64,000 nt of DNA, from assembly GCA_037974665.1 (NCBI GenBank), contig CM075781.1:38998235-39062234 (forward strand), in the 5' to 3' direction. The translations under genes and the position numbers were made by a program. Numbering within the stretch: the first letter of the stretch is position 1; each line of letters starts with the position of its first letter. The notes under the pieces are model-generated. The model saw nothing but the letters and a program-made list of their open reading frames with translations. It was not told the origin of the DNA and did no database searches. The stretch comes from Ehretia macrophylla (taxonomy: Eukaryota > Streptophyta > Magnoliopsida > Boraginales > Ehretiaceae). Of the stretch, positions 50,651-63,300 are shown piece by piece.

Positions 50651-53600
50651 GTTCAAGCTCGAGCCTATGCAATGGATCAAGAAGAAATTCCAAATGATGC
50701 AGCGGTTGTTGAAGGTACTTTCTTGATTCAAAATCAATGTGTTAAGGTGCTTATTGATACTAGAGCCACACATTCATTCATAACTCCCAAATGTGCATAT
50801 CGCACTAAGTTGCCAGTGGAGAACTTACCATATCATGTAGAAGTTAACACCCCGATAGGCTCTAAATGTGCTACTAGGTTAGCATGTAAAGCATGCAAGA
50901 TACGGATTGGGGATCGGGAGTTTTTAACCGATCTCATAGTGTTAATCTTCCAAGATTATGAGGTTGTTTTGGGAATGGACTAGTTGTCACGACATCATGC
51001 ACGACCGGATGAAGATTATAAGAATTTTGGGTACCGGGACAACCTGTGCTTAAGGTGAGAGGTAAGCATGATTCGTCGGAAACGATGGTGATATCCTCAA
51101 TCAAAGCTGTGAAGTTCATGAGAAGAGGTTATAATGGATATTTGGCTTACCTGATCAACAAGCCAACGGATCAAAGCAAGTTAGCGGGAGTGCCAGTGGT
51201 TAAGGAGTATGTTGATGTGTTTTCGGAAGAGTTGCTGGGATTACCACCCGCGAGGGAGATTAAGTTCATGATTAATACACTACCAGGTACACAACCAATC
51301 TCTAAGGCTGCGTACCGCATGGTTCCGACCGAATTGCAGGAGTTGAAGGTTCAATTACAAGGCCTATTAGAGAAGGATTTATACAACCTAGTTCGTCTCT
51401 ATGGGGTTCACCCGTCCTATTTGTAAAGAAGAAAGACGGAATGTTAAGGTTGTGTATTGACTACAAGGGGTTGAACCAAGTGATTATCAAGAATAAGTAC
51501 CCATTGTCGTTGATTGATGAGTTGTTTGATCAACTTCAAGGAGCCAAGTTGTATTTGAAATTTGACTTAAGGCAGGGCTATTACCAACTCCGCATCAAAC
51601 AAGAAGATGTGCATAAGTCAGCTTTCAGAACAAGGTACGGGCATTATGAGTTTGTTGTGATGTCATTTGGACTAACCAATGCTCATGCCGCTTTTATGGA
51701 CTTGATGCATAAGGTGTTCTAACCATATTTGGACCATTTTGTAGTGATTTTCATAGATGATATCCTGGTGTACTCAAAGACCGAGGAGGAACATGAGAGA
51801 CATTTGCGTTTGGTGTTGCAGAAGCTGAGAGAGCATCAGTTGTTTGCCAAGTTTAGTAAGTGTAAGTTTTGGCTCAAACAAGTAGTATTCTTGGGTCATA
51901 TGATATCTCAAGAAGGGATTGCGGTGGATCCGACCAAGATTGATGTTGTGCAATCATGGAAAAAATTGGAAAATGTCACCGAGGTACGTAGTTTTCTCGG
52001 TTTGGCAGGGTACTACCAAAGATTTGTGAAGGATTTTTCAAAGTTTGCGGGGCTACTCACGAAGCTCACGCAGAAGAAGATTAAATTTGAGTGGAATGAT
52101 AAATGTGAAGACAGCTTCCGGGAATTGAAGAGGAGATTGACGAGTGCCCCTGTATTAGCATTGCCCGAGGGAAGTCAAGGGTTTGTTATCTATAGTGATG
52201 CCTCGAATGAAGTATTTGGGTGTGTTTTGATGCAAAATAATCAAGTTATAGCTTATGCATCACAGAAGTTGAAGCCGTACGAGGTGAATTACCCTACATA
52301 TGACTCAGAGCTTACAGCCATTGTCTTTGCATTAAAGAAGTGGAGGCATTACTTGTGGGGAAGTAAGTTTGAGATATTCACCGATCATAAGAGTTTGAGA
52401 TATATCTTCTCTCAGAATGAGTTGAATATGCGGTAGAGGAAGTGGATGGAACTTTTGGATGACTACAATTGTACCATAAATTATGTGCCCGGAAAGGCAA
52501 ATGTTGTAGCAGATGCATTGAGCTAGAAGACAAGTTTGGCAAGATTGAAGATCAAGGAGCCTACCTTATTATCTCAGATCCAGGAGTATCAACAGCAAGA
52601 TCCTCAACTTCAAAAGATAAAGGACGGTAATCCGGATTCCAAGTTGCATAAAGATAGGTTATGGAAGTTCAAGAACTGGATTTGTATGCCAAATGATCCA
52701 GAGTTCAAGAGGAAAGTGCGTGAAGAAGCTCATCATTCTAGATACACCATTCACCCGGGAGGTACAAAAATGTATCGAGACCTAAAACAATATTATTGGT
52801 GGAATAATATGAAATGAGAGATCGCAGAGTTTATGTCATGATGCTTAAGATGTCAACAGGTGAAGGCAGAGCATCAAAGACCTGCAGGGCTTCTACAACC
52901 TTTAGAGATTCCGCAATGGAAATAGGAGCATGTGACCATAGAATTTGTTATGGAGTTACTGAGGTCCCCTTGGGGAAATGATGTAGTTTGGGTCATTGTG
53001 GATAGATTGACAAAGACCGCTCACTTCATTGCAATGAACAAGACAGATAGTGTAAAAAAGTTAGTCGAATTTTATGTGGCTAACATTGTGAAGTTACATG
53101 GAGTGCCAGCTAGCATTGTGTCTGATAGAGATCCAAGGTTTACATATGAGTTTTGGCAGAACTTGCAAGAAGCCTTGGGGACGAAGTTGATGTTCAGTAC
53201 AGCGTACTACCTCAGACTGATGTGCAATCTGAGATAACCATCTAGATTTTGGAGGACATGTTGAGGGCGTATGTATTGGATTTTGGAGGTTCGTGGGAAA
53301 AGCATTTACCTTTGGCGGAATTTGCTTATAACAATAGTTATCAAACAACAATTGGTATGGCACCATATGAGACTCTATATGGACGAAAGTGTAGGTCACC
53401 ATTATATTGGGACGAAGTTGGTGAGATGAAGACAGTTGATCCTACATTGTTGCCGGAATTGATAGAAAAGATTGAGAATGTTCAATTGATTTAGAAAAGA
53501 ATGCTCACGGACTAAAGCCGACAAAAGAGCTATGCGGACAAGCGGAGGTGAGACTTAGAATTTGCAGTGGGTGATCGAGTGTTCTTGATGTTGTCGCCCC

Positions 53601-53987
53601 GAAGAGGATTGATTAGGCATGGAAAATGAGGAAAGCTAAGCCCGAGGTATGTAGGGCTATTTGAAGTTGTGGATCGAATCGACAAGTTGGCATATCGGTT
53701 AGAACTACCACCAAATCTCTCCAACATTCACAATGTGTTCCATGTTTCAATGCTAAGGAAGTATCACCCTGATTCATCTCACATTTTGGAACTGGAACCG
53801 CTAGCGCTTCGGGAGATTTTGTCTTATGAGGCGAGACCCGTGCGGATCCTAGATGAGCAAGACCGGGAGTTCCAACAAGAATATTCAGATGGTGAAGGTG
53901 CTTTGGGATCACCATGGGGTTGAGGATGCAATATGGGAGAGACTTGATCAAATAAAGCAACAATACCCATTCTTGTTTGCGAGGTAA
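50651..53987 (+). pseudogene. gypsy-1 pol (broken)
   Basis: Protease: VLIDTRATHSFI, with the usual DTG changed to [35 protein letters not shown] and the catalytic FIDDILVYS (51750-51780). RNase [33 protein letters not shown] and FTDHKSL (52190-52400). Integrase: zinc-binding HHSRYTIHPGGTKMY with CLRCQQ, then [12 protein letters not shown] and VSDRDPRF (52990-53140). C-terminus: KVLWDHHGVEDAIWERLDQI, chromodomain-like, ending at TAA 53985-53987. Many stops and at least four frameshifts. It replicates nothing now. Confidence 0.92.
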
Positions 53988-54015
53988 TTAAGGAATTGCG
54001 AGGGCGCTATTCTTT

Positions 54016-54029
54016 TAAGGAGGGGAAGT
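54016..54029 (+). other. gypsy-1 polypurine tract
   Basis: TAAGGAGGGGAAGT lies directly before the 3' LTR (first LTR base mutated to C: CGTAAGGCCC). Confidence 0.8.
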
Positions 54030-56966
54030 CGTAAGGCCCAACACAAGACCTCACGTGTATATATGTCATATCATGCATAAATAAATCATTTTATATGCAT
54101 TCACCTTGTTTTATATTTTTTTATAATGATTTATGTACATTTATCTCGATTTGTGTGCATTGTATCGGTTAATGTGCATTCGAGTATTTTAGATACCCTA
54201 TACAATAATGTGATTCTATTGCATAGGCTAGTTAACTAGAACACTTAGATTGGAACCAAAAGGGCAAACTAGTAATACATAAGCAAGTTGAAGGGCACCC
54301 TTGTCCTAAAGTAATTTAACAAAATATCCTACTTTTCTTGCTCAACCAAAAACACACAAACACACACCAACACATACTCACCCAATCTTAAAACACACTA
54401 CATACACCACCCACTGATTTTCGTCCATAGAAAGGAGAGAAAGAAGAGATGAAAGAGAAGAAGAAAGAAGGAGAAGAGGAATGAGAAGATTTAAAGCCAT
54501 TAGTCAGCATTTTTCCTTGCATTTTCTCTAGTTTTCATCAAATTTTCTTGCTTCATTCACATCTAGAACTCAAAGCAAATGTGAGGGATTCTTTCAAAAT
54601 TTATTGATAAAGCTCATCCAAGGTTGTATGTTGTATATTGTTGATTAATATTGCTTATGGAGTTCTTATATGTCCTCATTGTGAAGTTGGTTGTATTCAT
54701 GTGTTGTAGATCTAGAAAATTGCCAACCAATGTTGGGTGTTCATGAGTAGTTGAAAGATGAGTTTGTATTGCTCTTGTAGGTGCATTGATTATAGGGCAA
54801 AAACTATTTTAGTTCTTGAGGTTTGCTCTAAATACCAAATTGGTCCCTTAGGTTTGCAAAAAGACCAAAGAGGTCCCTCCAGTTAACTTTTATTAGCCAA
54901 ATGTTAATAGTCAAAGGGTTAACTGAGTTAAAAGACCATTATATCCTTAGACAACATATATTATAAAAGAAAATTACAATAAAAGTCTAAATGAGTCTAA
55001 AAAAAATATAATTCACATCATTTGTGCAGGAAAAAAAAAAACCAAAAACAAAAAAATATCCGTTCAAACATAAACAAAATAAAGTCAGTAATATATTGTT
55101 AAAAAATGAACAATCATTATCGACATAATTAACAGCGAGGTACTGGCCAGAGAAGAGGATGAATCATGATTGTTCATTTTTTAATGAGATATTACTGACT
55201 TTAATTTGTTTATGTTTGAACTGATATTTTTTAGTTTTAGTTTTTTTTTTCCTACGCGAATTATATGAATTATGTTTTTTTTAGACTGATTTAGAGTTTT
55301 ATTGTAATTTTTTTTTAATATATGTTGCCTAAGGATATAATGGTCTTTTAACTCGGTCAACCCTTTGACTGTTAACATTTGACTAACAAAAGTCAACTGG
55401 AGGGACCTCTTTGGTCTTTTTGCAAATCTGAGGGACCAATTTGGTCTTTAGAGTAAACCTGAGGGACTAAAATGGTTTTTACCCATTGATTATATGTATA
55501 ACTTGTGTGTAAGAGTTGGAAGCTTGGAGTTAGCTTTTGTGAGCTTAGATGTTGATCTTGAAGTTGTGAGTTATAGAGAATTCTAGCTAGTTTGTGTATT
55601 GATCGTTGGTGTGGGATGTTTTTGGTTGATGTTGAACCATTATTTGATGCCTAATGAACCACATTATGTATGCTTGATGGCTTGAAAGAAGTAGGAGGAG
55701 TGGTAGCAAGTTAAGGTATAAAATGTGTGAATTTACGGGTGTTAAATGCCCAGGTCGGTCGACTATGCCAGTCGACTAAACTCTCCGACTACTCGACCAA
55801 CATTTGACCAAATTCTCTGTAAAAGCCGGTCGACTAAGCCGGTCGAGTTACTTGCCCGTCTTACTCGTCTGACTTTCCTAACAGCTTTGCGCAACAATTT
55901 TCCGAAAACCATAACTCGGCCAATTCAACTCCCAATTGAGTTCTGTTTGATTCTAGAACTATCTACTTTTGATAAGCTTCGATTATAAACCAAAATCAGA
56001 TTAATTGGAGTTTAGTAATATAGGTAAATTTATTGATTAAGATAGGATAATGAAGAAGCATTGAAATGGCTCCATAGTTTCACTTGTGTTTGTATTTTCT
56101 CGTCATTTTATGTAGTCTATTGATGTCTTTTCACTACCTCATGACACTTGGAAATACTTGAAGCACCCTAAATGTTATATATGCATTATCAATATATGCT
56201 TGTTTGATATGCCATATCTTTGATATTACTGTTGTGATGGAAGCAACCTACTTTGTTGCTATCCTAGTCCCTCTCTCTCTTGGTGACGTCCCTTGGAGAG
56301 TTGGGTATTATATATGTATATATGTATCAAGGTTGCAACCTTTTAAAGGCCTTGGTGTGATCGATGGCCCTGGGCAGCATCGAACTTGCTGGTTATACCC
56401 ACGACCACCATGGACCTATTCTTTATCTTTGAGGGGAGCTATCTGGAACCCTCAGTTGTTGATAGAGTTGGTGTCGGGTTTTCTTTAAGGACTTGATCCT
56501 CGGTTGTACTGTCGGGTTATCATTAATTGATTCAAGGCAGAAGCCATCAACATCAACAATCATTGTATCATTTTGCAATAAGTATCTTTATTCATCTTCT
56601 TATTGCATTGGTTGAGTTACTACCTGCTTACCTATATGTGCATTTTTAAGTGCATGACATGATTTCTCTAACTGTTTGCAAAAAGAGAAAACGATTGCGA
56701 AAACCCTTCCTATTCCATCCTCACTGAGCTATAAGCAGGATTAGCTTACCCTTTTCTCTATCATTTCAGGTGAGTCAGAGCTTGAGTAGGCCCATCAATG
56801 TGTGGGCGAAACTCATTGGTGTGACATCGAGGATTTCTGCCTTATCCCTACCTGTTGATGTACTTGAACTACTTACTGTATAACTTATTCTTTTGGACAA
56901 CTATTTTTGTAACTAAATATATCTATTCCTTTGAGACCTAGATACCTGAATGTTTGCTAGACTTTA
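54030..56966 (+). repeat. gypsy-1 3' LTR, interrupted and truncated
   Basis: Matches 46884 to about 49102 in two parts (54030-54794 and 55495-56966), split by the foldback MITE, and stops where gypsy-2 begins. Confidence 0.92.
54795..55484. mobile_element. Foldback MULE-type MITE, 690 bp
   Basis: Left arm 54795-55117 and right arm 55166-55484 are complementary over about 320 bp with few mismatches, around a 48-bp loop. The tips read GGGCAAAAAC / GTTTTTACCC, then GGTCCCTTAGGTTTG-type words. A perfect 10-bp TSD, ATTGATTATA, flanks it (54785-54794 and 55485-55494); the 5' LTR has the empty site at about 47617. No transposase. Confidence 0.93.
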
Positions 56967-59219
56967 TGTAACACCCCGACCCATATACCTGCAAAGGCTA
57001 AGGCCGGAACACGACATTTATAACCAATAAATCTGCAAATTAAAAGCTTAACAACCTGTACACCCATTTTATATTCCATCAGAGTTCAAAAGTCAACCAA
57101 GTCATCAGCCTTAGAAAGGTTTCCATAACTTGTTATGTATGTATAAGACCTCAACCCTCATGTTCAAGCATAATGTCTAACCAACATTCAGGTATCTAGG
57201 TCTTAAAAGAATAGAAGTATTTTGTTACATTAGAGTTGTCCAAAAGAATAAATTATACATCATTTATATCTCGAGCATATCAACAAGTAGTGATCACACA
57301 AAGCAGAAGTCCTTGAGATCACACCAAGGAGTTCTGTCGTCATCTTGAGTGGCCTGCTCAGGCTCAACCTCACCTGAAATGTGAAAAGAGGGGTGAGCTA
57401 GATCTTCACGTATAGCTCAATAAGGGTGAACAAGAAAGGTTTTCGTAATGGTTTTATCTTTTCGAAATCAGTTTGATAAACATGTCATGCGCATTACAAC
57501 GCATAAACAATCATAACAAGTTCAAGTGGTCTCAATCGTGTACCTTTTCTCTTCTAAGATATCAATGAATCCCGACCTGTAGTAGGATCAATAGGTCCTA
57601 ACAAGAGAAATAATCAATACTTTGAGGGTCGAGATATACCGGCAAGCCCAACACTGCCCGAAGGTCCCATCACGTCCTCAATCAATAATGGTTGCAACTG
57701 TCGCACAAATACAATTCAAATCCAATACAATTACCAATGGCATATCAAGCAAACATATAATGGTTATGCATATATAGATTTAGGGTGTTTCAAGTATTTC
57801 CAAGTATCATAAGATAGTGAAAAGACATCAATAGACTACTTAAAATGACAAGGAAATGCAAACACAAGTGAAACTATAGAGCTATTTAAACACTTCTAAA
57901 TTATCCTATTTTAATCAATTAATTTACCTACTTTACCGAACTCCAATTAATTGGATTTTGGTATAGAATCGAAGCGTATCGAAATTAGATAATTCTAGAA
58001 TCAAACGGAACTCAATTCGGAGTTGAATTGAGTGAGATAGGACTTTCGAAAAATTATTGCGCAAAGCTGTTAAGGAAGTCAGATGAATAGTTAGACGAGT
58101 GGCTCGTCCGGCTTGCTTCGTCCGACTTTTCCAGAGAATGAAGCACAAAGTCAGACGAGTAGTCGGGCGAGTGACTTATCCGACTTGCTTCGTCCGACCT
58201 GGGTAAAATCAACCCGTGAATTCACTCCATTTGACCCCTAACTTGCTTGCCATACCACCAATGCTTCCCAAATACCTAATGCACTCAAACGGCTACTAAA
58301 ACACATAATCAAGTTCACAAATTATGGTATAACACCCTTGAAGCAATCCAACTTGCAATAATACCAAATCATCAATTGCTCAAAACATCAAAATAAACCT
58401 CCAAGAACACCAAGAACACCTACTAAATCCAATAGGCTTGTCTTTCAATTTCAACATCAAATACAAGCTAAATGCATCCTATCATGTATAAGAACCACAT
58501 CTATCCCCTCATTCAACTCTTCTACACAAATTAAACAAGTTCCTAGATCTACAACAAAGTACACTCAATCCTCACCATGAGCTCTATACAAACATATAAG
58601 CAAGATTAATCAATATATTTATGTTATACAATCTTGGATGAGCTTTAAAACTTTGAATGAAAACTCCTTCACCTTTGCAAGAATTAGAAATGGAAGAAAG
58701 CTGATTGAAAATGGTTGAAGATCTTGGAAATGGCTTGCTTCTACTTTCCTCTTCCTTCATTTCTTCTTCTTTCTCCCTTCTCCTTGGCAAAATTATGTAG
58801 TATGTGTATGTGTTGTGATTGTGGGTGTGGGTGTATTGTAGAGATTTAGTGTGTGTAGGTGGTGTAGTGTGTGTTTTGATTGAACAAGAATAGTGTTAGG
58901 ATATTATGCAATTTTAGCTTAAGGACAAGAGTGCCCCTCAACTGACTTATGTATTACTAGTTTGTCATTTTAGTGTTAATTCTAATTGTCTTGGTTCTAA
59001 TTCAATTATTCTAGTTAGCTATTGAACTTAGTTGGATCCAATTACTAGCTACACGATATAAATGACTCAAATACACGTTAAACATTGAAATGCACGTAAA
59101 TAGGGATAAATGCACATAACTCAATTTTAAAGCACCTAAAACAAGGTAAATTAATATAAAATAATTTAATTATATATGATATGATCTATATGCACATGTG
59201 GTCTCGGGCTGGCCCTACA
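56967..59219 (-). repeat. gypsy-2 3' LTR (2253 bp)
   Basis: In minus orientation it starts TGTAGGGCCAGCCCGAGACC and ends GGTCGGGGTGTTACA, parallel to the gypsy-1 LTR but clearly more diverged from it than the two gypsy-1 LTRs are from each other. The region 58075-58205 has CGTCCGAC/GTCGGGCGAG words in place of the CCGGTCGAC block. Confidence 0.87.
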
Positions 59220-59220
59220 A

Positions 59221-59234
59221 CTTCCCCTCCTTAA
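59221..59234 (-). other. gypsy-2 polypurine tract
   Basis: The minus strand reads TTAAGGAGGGGAAG next to the LTR, nearly the same as gypsy-1. Confidence 0.8.
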
Positions 59235-59261
59235 AAGAATTGCGCCCTCGCAATTCCCTAA

Positions 59262-59870
59262 TTACCTTGCAAACAAGAACGAATATTGTTGCTCCATTTG
59301 ATCACGTATCTCCCACGTTGCATCCTCAACCCTATGGTGATCCCAAAGCACCTTCACCATCGGAATACTCTTGTTGCGCAACTCTCGGTCTTGCTCATCT
59401 AGAATCCGCACGAGTCTTTCTTCATAAGACAAATTCTCCCGAAGCGCTAGAGGTTCCGGCTCTAGAATGTGAAAGGGATCGGGATGATACTTCTGTGACA
59501 TTGAAATATGGAACACATTGTGAATGTTGGATAGATTCGAGGGTAAATCCAACTTATATGCCAATTTATCGATTCGTTCCACGACTTCAAATGGCCCTAT
59601 ATAACTCAGGCTTAGTTTTCCTCCCTTCCCATGCTTGATCAATCCTCTTCGAGGTAACAATTTCAAGAACACTCGATCACTAACTGCAAACTTTAAATCT
59701 CGCCTCCAATTGTTAGCATAGCTCTTTTGCCTACTTTGGGCTGTGAGTATTCTTTTCCTAATCACTTGCACTTTCTCAATCTTTTATATTAACTCCGGCA
59801 ACAAAGTAGGATCAATTGTCTTCATCTCACTGACTTCATCCTAATACAATGGCGACCTACACTCTAATCC
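59262..59870 (-). pseudogene. gypsy-2 pol C-terminus (integrase tail and chromodomain)
   Basis: Reads RSPLY, stop (TGG to TAG), DEVSEMKTIDPTLLPELI, stop, then an open run of 169 codons from 59771 containing LKFAVSDRVFLKLLPRRGLI, SLSYIGPFEVVERIDKLAY, LPSNLSNIHNVFHIS, and the terminal chromodomain-like KVLWDHHRVEDATWEIRDQM, ending FLFAR and TAA at 59262-59264. The chromodomain is thought to guide integration to modified histones. It is better preserved than in gypsy-1 but lacks everything upstream of the integrase C-terminus. Confidence 0.87.
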
Positions 59871-60007
59871 CAATACACTTTCGTTCATCTCACCGGCTGG
59901 GATACAAAGTTTAGCTAACTCTCTGTCCCAGCCAGACAAACTCGTCGGCCTCATCCGCAGGTCATTTTTTTAATTATTATATATTTATATAAAATAACAA
60001 TAAAAGC

Positions 60008-60009
60008 AA

Positions 60010-60042
<33 letters not shown>
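60008..60042. repeat. (AAT)n microsatellite
   Basis: Run of AAT triplets at the left tip of the pogo-like fragment, mirroring the microsatellite at 9317. Confidence 0.9.
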
Positions 60043-60043
<1 letters not shown>

Positions 60044-60370
60044 GAATCTCTTTAAATTAATACTCGATAAATTAATAATCTCTTTTAAATAATAAAAATG
60101 TCCAGTCGTCTTGACTTAGAACCATTATAAAAAATTAATAATTTTGATAAAATTATAAGACAATATATTTAAAATATTTTTTTCATATTTTATCTACCCA
60201 AATATTTCATAAATTAATAATTAGCTAAAAATTAGATAATAAATTGACTATGGAATTAGAGAAACTTATTCTAATCCTATTAAATTAGATTTTTATCTTC
60301 TATTCACATTAGACTTTTCTATTTCTCTTTTCAAATTGGCCTGAAAAAATATGAGTCTCTTTTCAAAATA
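60040..60370 (+). mobile_element. pogo/Emigrant-like fragment
   Basis: TAGAATCTCTTTAAATTAATA at the left resembles the Emigrant-type terminal repeat. The following 300 bp match 9530-10075 in reverse orientation (for example AATATTTCATAAATTAATAA against its complement near 9905). The fragment ends near CTTTTCAAAATAG where the tandem array begins. Confidence 0.65.
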
Positions 60371-63300
60371 GTTACAGATGGGCTACGGAAAAAGAAGTCT
60401 GTAGCCTAGCAGTAGCCAATTGGCTACTGTTAGACTATGGAAGGGTCGAATTCCGTAGCCTATCCGTAACTAGGGACTACAGATGGGCTACAGACAACTA
60501 AAAATATGTATTCTAGCTTGTTAATAGGTAGGAACAAGATATTAAAACGTGTTAATATCTTCATGATTTTCTTGTTTATGAAGTTTAGACTCAATGTGAG
60601 AGTTTTTGGACTCCTAGATTGAACGTTTATTAATATTAACGCAATGTTAAGTGAGAACATGATAAGTTCGATTTAAACGGCTATTGATTTCGTATGAGAT
60701 TTCTCTATAAAAGTACACACGTTAATGAAATACAGATCAAGTTTATTTTCATTTGAAAAACTTGCAACTCAAGTGAAGTTTACTACGTTGTAGGTGCAAT
60801 CAAAATTCTATAATTCAAAATAAAAGTGATAAACCTCATTTTTTTGTTGAATTCTGTAGCCTAGCAGTAGCCAAATAGCTATAGATGGGCTACAGAAGGG
60901 TTGAATTCTGTAGCCCATCTGTAGCTAAGGACTATGGATGGGCAACAGACAACTAAAACTATGTATTCTAACTGGTTAATAAGTAGTAACAACGTATTAA
61001 AACGTGTTAATGTCTTCATATTTTTCTTGTTTATAAAGTTTAGACTCAATGTGAGAGTTTTTCGACTCTTAGATTGAACATTTATTAACATTAACGCAAT
61101 GTTAAGTGAGAACATAATAAGTTCGATTTAAAGGGTTATTAATTTCCTATGAGATTTCTCTATAAAAGTACGCACGTTAATGAAATATGGACCAAGTTTA
61201 TTTTTATTTGAAAATTTTGCAACTCAAGTGAAGTTTACTACTTGTAGGTGTAATCAAAATTCCATAATTCAAATTAAAAGTGATAAACCTCATTTTTTTG
61301 TTGAATTTTGTAGCCTAGCAGTAGCCAAATGGCTACGGATGGGCTGTGGAAGGGTCGAATTCCGCAGCCCATCTGTAGCTAGGGACTACGGATGGGTTCG
61401 TGACTACGGATGGGCTACGAACAACTAAAAATATGTATTCTAACTTGTTAATAGGTAGGAACAACGTATTAAAACGTGTTAATATCTTCATGTTTTTCTT
61501 GTTTATGAAGTTTAGACTCAATGTGAGAGTTTTTCGACTCTTAGATTGAACATTTATTAACATTAACGCAATATTAAGTGAGAACATGATAAGTTCGATT
61601 GAAACGGCTATTGATTTGCTATGAGATTTCTCTACAAAAGTACGCATGTTAATGAAATACGAACCAAGTTTATTTTTATTTGAAAAACTTGCAACTCAAG
61701 TGAAGTTTACTACGTTGTAGGTGCAATTAAAATTTCATAATTAAAATTAAAAGTGATAAACCTCATTTTTTTGTTAAGTTTCGTAGCCTAGCAGTAGCCA
61801 AATGGCTACGGATGGGTCGAATTCGGTAGCCCATTATGCTACGGAAATGTCGAATTTCGTATCCCATCCGTAGTTAGGGACTACGGATGGGCTACAAACA
61901 ACTAATAATATGTATTCTAAGTTGTTAATAGGTAGGAACAACGTATTAAAACGTGTTAATATATTCATATTTTTCTTGTTTATAAAGTTTAAACACAATG
62001 TGAGAGTTTTCAACTTCTAGATTGAACGTTTATTAACATTAACGCAATATTAAGTGAAAACATGATAAGTTCGATTTAAACGGTTATTGATTTCCTATGA
62101 GATTTCTCTATAAAAGTACGCACGTTAATGAAATACGGACCAAATTTATTTTTATTTGAAAAACTTGCAACTCAAGTGAAGTTTACTACATTGTAGGTGC
62201 AATCAAAATTCCATAATTCAAATTAAAAGCGATAAACCTCATTTTTTTGTTAAATTCTGTAGCCTAGTAGTAGCCAAATGGCTATAGATGGGCTACGAAA
62301 GGGTCAAATTCGGTAGCCCATCCGTAGCTAGGGACTACGGATGGGCTACGAACAACTAAAAATATGTATTCTAACTTGTTAATAGGTAAGAACAACATAT
62401 TAAAACAAGTTAATATCTTCATATTTTTCTTGTTTATGAAGTTTAGACTCAATGTGAGAGTTTTTTGACTCCTAGATTGAATATTTATTAACATTAACGC
62501 AATGTTAAGTGATAACATAATAAGTTCGATTCAAATGGTTATTAATTTCCTATGAGATTTCTCTATAAAAGTACACACGTTAATGAAATACGGACCAAGT
62601 TTATTTTTATTTGAAAAACTTGCAACTCAAGTGAATTTTCCTACGTTATAGGTGCAATTAAAATTTCATAATTAAAATTAAAAGTGATAAACCTCATTTT
62701 TTTGTTAAGTTTCGTAGCCTAGCAGTAGCCAAATGGCTACGGATGGGCTACGGATGGGTCGAATTCGGTAGCCCATTATGCTACGGAAATGTCGAATTTC
62801 GTATCCCATCCGTAGTTAGGGACTACGGATGGGCTACAAACAACTAATAATATGTATTCTAAGTTGTTAATAGGTAGGAACAACGTATTAAAACGTGTTA
62901 ATATATTCATATTTTTCTTGTTTATAAAGTTTAAACACAATGTGAGAGTTTTCAACTTCTAGATTGAACGTTTATTAACATTAACGCAATATTAAGTGAA
63001 AACATGATAAGTTCGATTTAAACGGTTATTGATTTCCTATGAGATTTCTCTATAAAAGTACGCGTGTTAATGAAATACGGATCAAGTTTATTTTTATTTG
63101 AAAAACTTGCAACTCAAGTGAAGTTTACTACATTGTAGGTGCAATAAAAATTCCATAATTCAAATTAAAAGCGATAAACCTCATTTTTTTTGTTGAATTC
63201 CGTAGCCTAGCAGTAGCAAAATGGCTACGAATGGGCTACGAAAGGGTCAAATTCGGTAGCCCATCCGTAGCTAGGGACTACGGATGGGCTACGAACAACT

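Larger units (their letters stand above)
46884..56966 (+). mobile_element. Ty3/gypsy chromovirus-type retrotransposon (gypsy-1), decayed
   Basis: 5' LTR 46884-49282, PBS, gag, protease, RT, RNase H, integrase with a C-terminal chromodomain-like segment, polypurine tract, then a 3' LTR (from 54030) that stops at 56966. The 3' LTR lacks the last about 180 bp because gypsy-2 starts there, so no right TSD can be checked. A foldback MITE sits in the 3' LTR. Order PR-RT-RH-INT and the chromodomain place it among chromoviruses, most like Tekay/Del. Confidence 0.93.
56967..59870 (-). mobile_element. Second gypsy element of the same family, truncated (gypsy-2)
   Basis: A complete 3' LTR (56967-59219), a polypurine tract and about 650 bp of 3' pol on the minus strand. 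The LTR tip TGTAACACCCCGACCCATAT corresponds to the reverse complement of the gypsy-1 LTR end. It abuts the gypsy-1 3' LTR exactly at its own terminus, so it inserted there; its remaining interior, its 5' LTR and the rest of the gypsy-1 LTR are missing. 59870-59950 is unassigned and contains a short inverted repeat (GGCTGGGATACA / TGTCCCAGCC). Confidence 0.87.
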
